A stretch of 10,249 nt of DNA, taken from positions 1 to 10,249 of the forward strand of contig JAQVPT010000108.1 of NCBI GenBank assembly GCA_028701945.1. The letters are read 5' to 3'. The notes under the pieces were generated by a model. It did no database searches, was not told where the DNA came from, and was given only the letters and a program-made list of their open reading frames with translations. This document shows, piece by piece, positions 1 through 6,227 of the stretch (position 1 is the stretch's first letter; each line of letters opens with the position of its first letter). The translations under genes and the position numbers were made by a program. This DNA comes from Bacteroidales bacterium (lineage in GTDB: Bacteria; Bacteroidota; Bacteroidia; Bacteroidales; ML635J-15).

Positions 1-470
1 TAAATGGTGGAGAGGTTGATGTGAATTTGTACAATAATAACCCTTATGTTGATAGTTGGGAGTGGAATTTTGGCGATTCTGGAACTGATAATGTAAAAGA
101 CCCAGTGCATACTTATACCGAGGTTGGAGAATACAATGTTCAAGTTACTGTTACAGATGGCGAGTGTGTTAAAACTGCCAATAAAACAATTTATATTGAG
201 TTGGGCAGCGAAATACAGGGTTTTGAGAATATTGAAATGCAGGTTTTTCCAAACCCTAGTTCGCATAACTATACTGTTAAAATTGAACTACCCGATTACA
301 AAAATGCTGAAATTAAAATTGCAGGCTTAAATGGGCATTTAAAAGAGATTATTCCGGTTATTGGAGAAACAACTGAAATTAGTACTAAAGGCTGGAAGCA
401 GGGAGTGTATGTTTGTAATTTATTTGTGGACGGGAAGCTGGTGAAGGTGGAGAAGTTGGTGTTTGAGTGA
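1..470 (+). CDS. T9SS-exported PKD-domain protein, C-terminal part (5' end outside window)
   Basis: The reading frame is already open at the window edge (codons from position 3), so this is the C-terminal part of a longer protein and the GTG at 21 is not a real start. The first part is a PKD domain: the motif WEWNFGDSGTDN is followed by DPVHTYTEVGEYNVQVTVTD, the standard PKD 'NFGDG...P.HTY...G.Y.V.L.VT' pattern. A type IX secretion type A sorting domain follows, opening with VFPNPSS and ending with GWKQGVYVCNLFVDGKLV. Family knowledge says such a tail is recognised by the T9SS translocon and removed at the outer membrane, leaving the protein on the cell surface or secreted. PKD domains are usually spacers or adhesion modules, so the function of the missing N-terminal part cannot be told. 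The TGA stop is at 468-470, and a second sorting-domain tail lies just beyond it. Confidence 0.9.
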   Translation, partial: NGGEVDVNLYNNNPYVDSWEWNFGDSGTDNVKDPVHTYTEVGEYNVQVTVTDGECVKTANKTIYIELGSEIQGFENIEMQVFPNPSSHNYTVKIELPDYKNAEIKIAGLNGHLKEIIPVIGETTEISTKGWKQGVYVCNLFVDGKLVKVEKLVFE

Positions 471-483
471 GAATTGATGGCGG

Positions 484-505
484 TGATTTCGGCTACGCTC
501 AATCA
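484..505. repeat. REP-like palindrome, copy 1
   Basis: The sequence TGATT-TCGGCTACGCTC-AATCA forms a 5-bp stem around a 12-nt loop. A competing outer stem, ATTGAT (473-478) with ATCAAT (502-507), is also possible. Its core resembles the palindrome at 6052-6071: both contain CTACG followed by YTCA inside a GAY...RTC stem. It lies right after the stop of the T9SS protein and overlaps the start of the orphan sorting-domain tail. I infer that it belongs to a dispersed intergenic palindrome family. Confidence 0.5.
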
Positions 506-618
506 ATATTCATAAAGGTTTAAATGTTGTTGACGTTTCGGATTTTGCTTCAGGAAACTACATCATGAAGATTATAACTAAGGATGATATGTTTAGTTTG
601 AGTTTTGATAAAAAATAA
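487..618 (+). pseudogene. Orphan T9SS sorting-domain tail (gene remnant)
   Basis: After a stop codon at 484-486 this frame stays open to TAA at 616-618. It encodes a peptide containing KGLNVVDVSDFASGNYIMKI, then ITKDDMFSLSFDKK. This is the usual last third of a T9SS type A sorting domain ('...VDVS.LASG.Y.lkI...'). No VFPNP start motif, body or plausible start codon precedes it. The intact T9SS protein that ends at 470 has its own complete sorting domain in the same +3 frame register of the window, while this tail is in frame +1, so it is not a simple read-through. I read it as the remains of another T9SS gene left by deletion or recombination, possibly at the palindrome that marks its left edge. 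Frame loss of a tandem second sorting domain is a less likely alternative. Confidence 0.7.
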
Positions 619-774
619 GGAGTAATTGATGTGAGGATGTATTAATCAGTTGATTGGGTTACAGTTATAGTATTGCAAGCAGGTTATTGTTAGAATAACA
701 TTATAAGGTTTTACTCTCCGAACTCGTTTATCATTCAGAAGATTATAGCGGGGTCTTAAATTTTCTATCTTTTC
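619..774. other. Convergent spacer, no gene seen
   Basis: This lies between the orphan T9SS tail (plus) and the 3' end of the GH57 gene (minus). A bidirectional terminator would be expected here. I see only a weak AT-rich hairpin at 683-699 (GTTATT, 5-nt loop, AATAAC) with no clear T-run after it on either strand. Confidence 0.4.
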
Positions 775-1959
775 TTATTTTTCTTCAAGTCTTATTATAA
801 AATCACTTAAAACATTCATGAAATTAACAAAAGCTTCGTAAGGTGAGTCGTAAGGGTTAAAGTATTTGTGGACATCGCCATCACTAAACCATTTAGTACA
901 CATGTAATAAAAATGGTCACTAGTTTGCAGATATAGCCAATCCTTCCAAATTTGCGGATCGTTTTTCTTTTTAACTGCGTCATAAAGTTCGTAAAGTTTA
1001 CCGAATGCTTCGTCTTGAAGTTCATTTCCAAGCCATGCAGTTAAGTCTCTTTCTTCGTCTGCCCATGAAATTGGATGTGGAACATGTATAGCTCCAACTG
1101 GTTCGGTAGATTTTATAACATCTGACGGAGTAGAAAATGTAAAGTTTGAATTCTTGAATAATTCATTTGGCAAGGCTCTAAGGAAATTAAAAATACCCGT
1201 TTCTTCCCACTGGTGTTCGCCAAATGTTTCATAATCCATAAATAAATTAACCGTTTCCTCTTTAGGATCTATTGCATTAAGCCAAGAAACAAATTTTTCT
1301 GTTGTTAATGGGAAGTCCTCCCAAGCTTGATTCGAAAAACGGAAAGCAATGTCATCAGATAATTTAAAGTTTTTTAATAATAGTTTCAGTTTTGGATTTA
1401 TGGCATTGCAATATAAATAATTAGGACTTTTCCAGCCAAGAACATGTTTTGCACCTTCGATAATCATTGCCTTATAGCCTAAATCTGCAATATATTCGCC
1501 AATTTGATCGGAGTAAATTAACTCAGTATTTCGAAAAATCTGAGGTTCAACCCCAAAAACTTCCATTACTTTATCTCTGTGCATTTTAATCTGTCGTTCA
1601 AATTCTTCGCGATTAACTAAAGAAGACAGCGAGTGGGAATAAGTTTCGGATAAAATCTCAACTTTTCCAGTCGCAACAAGTTTTTTGAAACTTTCTAAAA
1701 CATCTGGGGCATACATCTCAAATTGATCTATGGCAACGCCAGATATTGAATAAGCAATTTTTACTTTATCGCCATATTCATTTATCAAATCAAGAAATGT
1801 TTGATTTGTCGGTAAGTAGCACTTCTCGGCAACTTTACGCATAATGCTTTTGTTTTCAAAATCGTTGAAATAATGATGGTCATTGCCAATATCGAAGAAT
1901 CTGTATTTTTTCAACCTAAATGGCTGATGAACCTGAAAGTAAAAGCAAATTGTTCTCAT
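775..1959 (-). CDS. GH57 family alpha-amylase / glucanotransferase-type enzyme
   Basis: This 394-residue protein carries the conserved regions of glycoside hydrolase family 57. Region 1 is VHQPFRL, with HQP at 11-13. Region 3 is IFRNTELIYSD, with the predicted nucleophile Glu146. Region 4 is NLFMDYETFGEHQW, with the predicted acid/base Asp242. Region 5 starts SWADEERDLTAWLG near 298. The family hydrolyses or transfers alpha-1,4-glucan. The MDYETFGEHQW form fits the alpha-amylase-type GH57 proteins found beside glycogen genes in Bacteroidota. No signal peptide is visible, so it should act in the cytoplasm on stored glucan. It is the last gene of the minus operon, 20 bp after the GT4 gene, with no promoter in the gap. 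The ATG at 1959 opens directly into the barrel strand MRTICFYFQVHQP, so the start is secure. Whether it mainly hydrolyses or transfers cannot be told from sequence. Confidence 0.9.
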   Translation of the reverse strand: MRTICFYFQVHQPFRLKKYRFFDIGNDHHYFNDFENKSIMRKVAEKCYLPTNQTFLDLINEYGDKVKIAYSISGVAIDQFEMYAPDVLESFKKLVATGKVEILSETYSHSLSSLVNREEFERQIKMHRDKVMEVFGVEPQIFRNTELIYSDQIGEYIADLGYKAMIIEGAKHVLGWKSPNYLYCNAINPKLKLLLKNFKLSDDIAFRFSNQAWEDFPLTTEKFVSWLNAIDPKEETVNLFMDYETFGEHQWEETGIFNFLRALPNELFKNSNFTFSTPSDVIKSTEPVGAIHVPHPISWADEERDLTAWLGNELQDEAFGKLYELYDAVKKKNDPQIWKDWLYLQTSDHFYYMCTKWFSDGDVHKYFNPYDSPYEAFVNFMNVLSDFIIRLEEK

Positions 1960-1979
1960 AATATTTTATTTATAATTTT

Positions 1980-3257
1980 TTAAACCAAAGATTTATATAC
2001 TTCTCTAACTTTATATGCTGAGTTTTCCCATCTTAAATTATCCACCTCTATTTTACCATATTTTATAAACATTTTTGATAAGGCTTCGTAGTGCAACATG
2101 CCATAAATAGCATCGGCTAAATCGTCCACATCCCAAAAATCAACTTTTAAAGCATGACGTAAAATTTCGGCAACTCCCGATTGCTTTGAAATAATAACTG
2201 GTACATCCGACATCATTGCTTCTAATGGTGAAATTCCGAAAGGCTCACTCACCGATGGCATGACATAGACATCGCTCATACCAAACATTTCGAATACTTC
2301 ATTTCCTTGTAAAAACCCAACAAAATGAAATTTAGTGGCTATACCAAGTTTCGCAACACGTTTAATCATTTTATTAAGCATATCACCACTTCCAGCCATA
2401 ACAAATCTGACATTTGGGTCTTTGTCGATAACTTTTTTTGCTGCTTCGATAAAATAATCTGGTCCTTTTTGAAAAGTAACTCTACCGAGAAAAGTTACAA
2501 CCTTTTCTTTTACACCTTTACTAAGTTTAAACTCTGGAAGCGTAACTGGTTCAACCGAATTGTGTACTGTAACAACTTTATCGGGATGTATTCCATATCT
2601 ATCTATAATTGTTTTTCTCGTAAGATTACTAACGGCAATAACTTTGTCGGCTGCTTCCATCCCTGCACGTTCAATATCATACACTTTTTGATTAATATGT
2701 TCTCCGCTACGATCAAATTCTGTTGCGTGCATGTGAACTACCAAAGGTTTTCCTGATACGTTTTTTGCGGCTATTCCGGCAGAATATGTAAGCCAGTCAT
2801 GGGCATGTATTACATCAAAAACATTTGTCTCAGCTATATAAGCCGCAATTAAAGCATATCGTGCAACTTCCTGATAAAGATTTGTCCCATAACTTCCCGA
2901 GAAAGTAAATTTAGTTGCAAAAACTTGCTCGCTAAATTCGGTATGAGAAAAGATCTTCCCTTTAAATATTCTGGCAAAATCTTCGGGATCCATATAAGGG
3001 ATAAGATTTGAGCCAACTTCCAGATATCGAAAATTACTCCAAAAATCTTCTCTTACATTTTTACGTTCAGTAATTACTACATCTCCAGCATCAGCAAGTT
3101 TAATAAACGACTGATCCTCATCTCCATAAGCCTTTGGAACTACAAAAAGAATTTCGGTATCAAAATGCGAAAGGCCTTTTGTCAGTCCATAGCAGGCTGT
3201 TCCCAATCCTCCTGTAATATGCGGAGGAAACTCCCATCCAAACATTAAAACTTTCAT
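1980..3257 (-). CDS. GT4 glycosyltransferase, glycogen/starch synthase-like
   Basis: This 425-residue GT-B fold enzyme begins MKVLMFGWEFPPHITGGLGT, the N-terminal nucleotide-sugar synthase signature with a GGLG loop. It also has HAHDW at 151-155, HATEFDRSG at 177-185, the second Rossmann half starting at GRVTFQKGPDYFIEA (258-272), and EPFGISPLEAM (338-348), which contains the glutamate pair typical of retaining GT4 enzymes. Such proteins transfer glucose from UDP- or ADP-glucose onto an alpha-1,4-glucan. The pairing with a debranching enzyme and a GH57 amylase supports a glycogen synthase role, in place of the larger GT5 GlgA. The donor sugar is not predictable. Its ATG overlaps the stop of the upstream GH133 gene by 4 bp (ATGA on the minus strand), which suggests translational coupling. 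No membrane segment or signal peptide is seen. Confidence 0.88.
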   Translation of the reverse strand: MKVLMFGWEFPPHITGGLGTACYGLTKGLSHFDTEILFVVPKAYGDEDQSFIKLADAGDVVITERKNVREDFWSNFRYLEVGSNLIPYMDPEDFARIFKGKIFSHTEFSEQVFATKFTFSGSYGTNLYQEVARYALIAAYIAETNVFDVIHAHDWLTYSAGIAAKNVSGKPLVVHMHATEFDRSGEHINQKVYDIERAGMEAADKVIAVSNLTRKTIIDRYGIHPDKVVTVHNSVEPVTLPEFKLSKGVKEKVVTFLGRVTFQKGPDYFIEAAKKVIDKDPNVRFVMAGSGDMLNKMIKRVAKLGIATKFHFVGFLQGNEVFEMFGMSDVYVMPSVSEPFGISPLEAMMSDVPVIISKQSGVAEILRHALKVDFWDVDDLADAIYGMLHYEALSKMFIKYGKIEVDNLRWENSAYKVREVYKSLV

Positions 3258-5212
3258 AATTTTGCCTCCGTATTTTTATAATTTTCAATTATGTGATGAA
3301 TCCTGATAATTTCGGAAACACTCCAAGCTTGCGAAATTGCACCACGTGGCGAATGTGGTGGGTCGCCATCGTAAATCTCTGATATAGAGCCAATACCGTG
3401 AACCGTCATGTCTTCCTGAAATCCATTAAATATTTTTTCGACAAAATTTAATGCACTTTCTTCGTGTATTTTCAGATATGCGTCACAAAAATGTCCCAAT
3501 AACCATGGCCAAACTGTACCCTGATGATATGCACTGTCGCGTTCTTCTTGATTGCCTTCGCAAACTCCTTTGTAGTCGCAATGATCTGGACTTAAAGACC
3601 TAAGTCCTTTTGGAGTAAGTAGTTTTTTTCGAACGGTCTCTAATATTCGTTCTTTTTTAACATCAGACAAAGGAGAGTAAGGTAATGAACATGCAAATAT
3701 TTGATTTGGTCTTACGCTAAAGTCTGAGTAATCATAAGTTGCATAATCTGCAAGATATTGACGCTCTTCGCTCCAAAATTTTTCTATAAAAGAAAGTTTT
3801 GTAATTTCTGGAATTACTGACCACTCTTTAACAAACTTTTTGTCTTTCGCTTCTTTTGCAAGCTCTAGTGCAAACATGAGAGCATTATACCACAACGCAT
3901 TTATCTCAACGGCAAAACCATGACGTGGAGTAACTGGTTTCCCAGCTACAATGGCATCCATCCATGTTAATGCTTTACCTGTTTCGCCCGCCCAAATTAA
4001 TCCGTTATCGTGCATTTTTATGCTATAGTGAGTGCCGTTGCGATAGTTTTCGAGAATGTGTATTATTTTCTTGCCAAAATCTTTCCAAATTTCAGATTTA
4101 TTTGTTATAAACTTTGAATATTCTTGTAAACTCCAAAAAAACCATAAAGGAGCGTCAACCGAATTCATTGCAGTTGTTTCGCCTGTACCAATATTAGGGA
4201 AAAGCCCGTCTTTTAAATCAGCTGTCATTGTATTTAGAACGTCTCTACAAGTTTTAATATCTCCGTTATTATAAAGAGTTAAACCTGGTAATGCAATAAA
4301 TGTATCGCGTCCCCAACGTCCAAACCACGGAAATCCTGCAATTATTTCAGTTTTGCCATCTCGTTTGTAAAAAAATTGTTGTGCCGAGCTTTTAAGACAA
4401 TCAATATATGTTTCACGCGAAGACCGTTTCTTAAGAGCCGAGCTAAAATTTGTTTTAATTGTTGATGTTTTAATTTCTTTTAATCCCGCAGAAAAAATAA
4501 TGCTGTCGCCTTTTTTTATGTTCATTTCAAAATATCCAGGAACATACAAGTCTTCTTGAAAATCATATCCGCGTTTCTGTTCTTCGATATATTCGACATT
4601 ATAATACCAATCGGGAACATGTATGTATTCGACCTTTTTACTAAACTGCATAAAAAGACTTTTATAACCTTCGTACATTCTAAGTTTTATGCCGTTTTCG
4701 ACAGACTGGTATTTGGTATTTACAAATAAATTAGCTTTACTCAGCTTATGAATATTTCTAAATGCTAAAAATGGTTTTAGTCTAAGTTTGGTTTCTGAAT
4801 GTGCATCCAATAATGTGTATTTAATCATTATGCGGTCGTCTTCGCTTAAAATTCGTTCAACCTGAAGTACAACTCCGCCAACTCTGTAAACTATTCTCGG
4901 AATAACATCTACTTCGAAATCTCTTACATATTTATGACCTTTAGGCTCGTAAATACCAGGATATTTCCTTACTCCGAGATTAAATGAGGCATCATGTTGG
5001 ATTATTGTTGCATCTAAAGCCGAAAGCATAACGTGGTTTTCATTGTCAATATCTTCCATCGGACATACTAACAACCCATGATATTTTCTGGTATTACAAC
5101 CAACTATTGTTGTGTTGGCATAAGTTCCAGCACGATTTGTCCTTAATAATTCGCGACTTAATGAATATTCTAAATTAATAAGCTCCTTTTTGTCAAATTT
5201 AATGATTCCCAT
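3254..5212 (-). CDS. Glycogen debranching enzyme, amylo-alpha-1,6-glucosidase (GH133)
   Basis: This 652-residue protein matches the bacterial GDE architecture. The N-terminal beta-rich domain (about 15-250) includes TNRAGTYANTTIVGCNTRKYHGLLV. The C-terminal alpha/alpha-barrel runs from about 270 to the end. Barrel landmarks are GFPWFGRWGRDTFIALPG (293-310), TWMDA (416-420), YHQGTVWPWLLG (562-573) and SEIYDGDPPHSPRGAISQAW (611-630). By family analogy the Asp in WMDA and the Glu in SEIYDG are the catalytic acid and base candidates. It removes alpha-1,6 branch glucose from glycogen in the cytoplasm. It is first in the operon: promoter-like boxes lie just upstream, and its stop overlaps the GT4 start. 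The ATG at 5212 precedes a typical GDE N-terminus and no in-frame alternative is better. Length and motifs look complete. Confidence 0.93.
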   Translation of the reverse strand: MGIIKFDKKELINLEYSLSRELLRTNRAGTYANTTIVGCNTRKYHGLLVCPMEDIDNENHVMLSALDATIIQHDASFNLGVRKYPGIYEPKGHKYVRDFEVDVIPRIVYRVGGVVLQVERILSEDDRIMIKYTLLDAHSETKLRLKPFLAFRNIHKLSKANLFVNTKYQSVENGIKLRMYEGYKSLFMQFSKKVEYIHVPDWYYNVEYIEEQKRGYDFQEDLYVPGYFEMNIKKGDSIIFSAGLKEIKTSTIKTNFSSALKKRSSRETYIDCLKSSAQQFFYKRDGKTEIIAGFPWFGRWGRDTFIALPGLTLYNNGDIKTCRDVLNTMTADLKDGLFPNIGTGETTAMNSVDAPLWFFWSLQEYSKFITNKSEIWKDFGKKIIHILENYRNGTHYSIKMHDNGLIWAGETGKALTWMDAIVAGKPVTPRHGFAVEINALWYNALMFALELAKEAKDKKFVKEWSVIPEITKLSFIEKFWSEERQYLADYATYDYSDFSVRPNQIFACSLPYSPLSDVKKERILETVRKKLLTPKGLRSLSPDHCDYKGVCEGNQEERDSAYHQGTVWPWLLGHFCDAYLKIHEESALNFVEKIFNGFQEDMTVHGIGSISEIYDGDPPHSPRGAISQAWSVSEIIRIHHIIENYKNTEAKL

Positions 5213-5228
5213 TGTCTGAATTTTTTAT

Positions 5229-5258
5229 CAAAAGTAGTTTACACAATATGAGTTCAAT
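5229..5258 (-). promoter_or_regulatory. Candidate Bacteroidota promoter of the glycogen operon
   Basis: On the minus strand, TACTTTTG (5236-5229) fits the -7 consensus TAnnTTTG, with ATTG (5258-5255) 18 bases upstream as an imperfect -33 box (consensus TTTG). The predicted start of transcription would leave only a very short leader before the ATG at 5212. A second -7-like box exists at 5361-5368. Confidence 0.4.
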
Positions 5259-5360
5259 AATATTTTACATTAAATAATTCTTAATAATGTTAATTAAACC
5301 TAAACTTTGTTGTCTTTTTTTTAAGAAATAATAAATAAGATATTCTCATAGTAAGCACTA

Positions 5361-5368
5361 CAAATATA
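5361..5368 (-). promoter_or_regulatory. Alternative -7 box upstream of the glycogen operon
   Basis: TATATTTG on the minus strand matches TAnnTTTG exactly. The nearest TTTG (5385-5382) is only 13 bases away, shorter than usual, so support is weak. If used, it would give a leader of about 140 nt. The rest of the 285-bp spacer (5213-5497) is AT-rich and shows no gene. Confidence 0.25.
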
Positions 5369-5497
5369 CGAAAAATTCTGTCAAATTTATTAAAAGGGAT
5401 AATTGTTTATCTTATTTTTCTAAAAAAGGTTTTATTTTATGGATATTCGTTGGAAATTGAGAGGAAAATTCAAATAATTTTGTTTGGTTAGATAAAA

Positions 5498-5827
5498 TTA
5501 TTTCTCTGTGTACTTTATTGCAGTTCCTGAAGCTATGGGGCATAGACCTTGAAAGTCGTATCTAATATTTATTAAAGCATCGGCCTTGAGTTCAATAGAC
5601 TTTTTTATTAGGCCATTTAATAAATTTTGTGGCGTATGAAAAGCCCCACCAGATGCCTCAACATAAGCAATTTCAGTATAAGAAAGTTCAGGAATGATAC
5701 TTGTGTATAACTCTAAATTATTATTCTCCGGCAAGCTGAGTTTTGCATATATTGTTGTTAAACAGTTTGTTAAACAAAAGGCAAAAATACATATAGAAAC
5801 GAAAGTGATAAGTTTTGTTGTTTTCAT
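5498..5827 (-). CDS. Small exported protein, YbjQ-like heavy-metal-binding fold suspected
   Basis: This is a 109-residue protein. Residues 1-28 form a Lys-start, hydrophobic export signal (MKTTKLITFVSICIFAF...). A possible lipobox LTNC ends at Cys22, but Asn at -1 is atypical, so lipid attachment is uncertain; cleavage after IYA (28) is an alternative. The mature part has a run of alternating strands and a helix: YTEIAYVEASGG, then LLNGLIKKSIELKADALINIRYDF (68-92), then ASGTAIKY. The 'A...A/GADA.I.IRYD......G.A..Y' layout resembles YbjQ/UPF0145-like domains, but I cannot confirm that membership and assign no function. It stands alone, 285 bp upstream of the glycogen operon on the same strand, so it is probably a separate unit. 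It diverges from asnS, with the repeat-rich element in between. Confidence 0.7.
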   Translation of the reverse strand: MKTTKLITFVSICIFAFCLTNCLTTIYAKLSLPENNNLELYTSIIPELSYTEIAYVEASGGAFHTPQNLLNGLIKKSIELKADALINIRYDFQGLCPIASGTAIKYTEK

Positions 5828-5927
5828 ATTGTTTGATGTTAATGGTTTAATTAAAAACGATAGGAAGGTTATTATTATTTGATACTTGAAGAAAAAGATA
5901 GTTTTTTTCTCGTAATCATAGCCTCAT

Positions 5928-5935
5928 CAAATTTA
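5928..5935 (-). promoter_or_regulatory. Possible -7 box for the small exported protein gene
   Basis: TAAATTTG on the minus strand fits TAnnTTTG and lies about 100 bp upstream of the ATG at 5827, just outside the left end of the 202-bp element. No TTTG is found at the usual distance; the nearest (5964-5961, inside the terminal repeat) is 25 bases away. Confidence 0.22.
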
Positions 5936-5982
5936 CGAAAGCACCCAGAAAATGACAGGGCAAACGCATACTTTTCTTTTGT

Positions 5983-6018
5983 CATGATTTTTGGATTGCT
6001 ATGCACCAAAAAATCATG
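5983..6018. repeat. Hairpin inside the 202-bp element (arm CATGATTTTTGG)
   Basis: CATGATTTTTGG (5983-5994) pairs with CCAAAAAATCATG (6006-6018), with one bulged A and an 11-nt loop. It is the first of the nested inverted repeats in the element. Confidence 0.6.
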
Positions 6019-6038
6019 CCCAAAGAGATTCGTCGGCA

Positions 6039-6084
6039 TATTTTAACCCTTGACTTTCACTACGTTCAGTCAAAAGTTAAAATA
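6039..6084. repeat. Long hairpin containing REP-like palindrome, copy 2
   Basis: Arms 6039-6055 and 6068-6084 are complementary over 17 positions with two mismatches (6048-6049 against 6074-6075). In a minus-strand transcript those two become G-U pairs, so the stem is better as RNA from that strand. The 12-nt loop is TTCACTACGTTC. The core at 6052-6071 aligns with the palindrome at 485-504. Confidence 0.65.
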
Positions 6085-6086
6085 AA

Positions 6087-6103
6087 TGAGTCCTTCAGAC
6101 TCA
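6087..6103. repeat. Small perfect hairpin TGAGTC-CTTCA-GACTCA
   Basis: This has a 6-bp perfect stem with a 5-nt loop. Like the preceding hairpin it is followed by TCAAAAGT (6101-6108, also 6070-6077), so the two palindromes look like related units placed in tandem. Confidence 0.55.
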
Positions 6104-6198
6104 AAAGTAATGAAAAACATTTGAAATTATTGTGATAAAAAAAGTATGCGTTTGCCCTACAGAAAATTGTAATCTTATAAATTGTTAAATTTTTTCCT

Positions 6199-6206
6199 TA
6201 TTTTTG
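6199..6206 (+). promoter_or_regulatory. -7 box of the asnS promoter
   Basis: TATTTTTG matches TAnnTTTG exactly and lies 21 bp before the ATG at 6228. An ATTG at 6181-6184 is rather close (14 bases) to serve as a -33 box. The identical octamer precedes rpoN. Its position also argues against an in-frame TTG start at 6204, which would overlap the box. Confidence 0.45.
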
Positions 6207-6227
6207 CAGATTAAAATATTATTAGAA

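Larger units (their letters stand above)
5957..6158. mobile_element. MITE-like element with perfect 19-bp terminal inverted repeats
   Basis: AGGGCAAACGCATACTTTT at 5957-5975 is the exact reverse complement of 6140-6158, so a 202-bp segment is bounded by 19-bp perfect inverted repeats. Inside are three further hairpins (5983-6018, 6039-6084, 6087-6103). There is no transposase, so if it is mobile it must use one supplied in trans. An 8-bp direct repeat, CAGAAAAT, lies just outside both ends (5946-5953 and 6160-6167) and may be a target-site duplication, though it is offset 3 bases from one end and 1 base from the other. The element sits between divergent genes and its right end is about 40 bp from the asnS -7 box. 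I cannot assign it to an insertion-sequence family. A large RNA-type palindrome is the alternative. Confidence 0.65.

Noticed and set aside
683..699. Hairpin GTTATT-GTTAG-AATAAC as terminator for the convergent genes
   Set aside because: The stem is AT-rich and no T-run follows on either strand, so support is too weak to call a terminator.
2325..2756. 143-codon plus-strand ORF opposite the GT4 gene
   Set aside because: It lies wholly antisense to a clear glycosyltransferase, and its composition (many Phe, Asn, Cys) is that of a shadow frame.
5875..6039. 54-codon minus-strand ORF starting MPTNLFGHDF and running through the left terminal repeat of the 202-bp element
   Set aside because: It is short, starts inside the element's hairpins and ends outside the element, so it is a chance fusion of repeat and flank rather than a conserved gene. 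If the peptide recurs in the genome this would only reflect copies of the element.
5957..6158. CRISPR array or riboswitch in the asnS upstream region
   Set aside because: There are no regularly spaced direct repeats, and the inverted-repeat layout with matching ends fits a mobile element better; no known riboswitch motif was recognised.
6204..6227. Upstream TTG start for asnS adding eight residues
   Set aside because: The TTG overlaps the -7 promoter box, and the ATG at 6228 gives the N-terminus seen in related AsnRS proteins.
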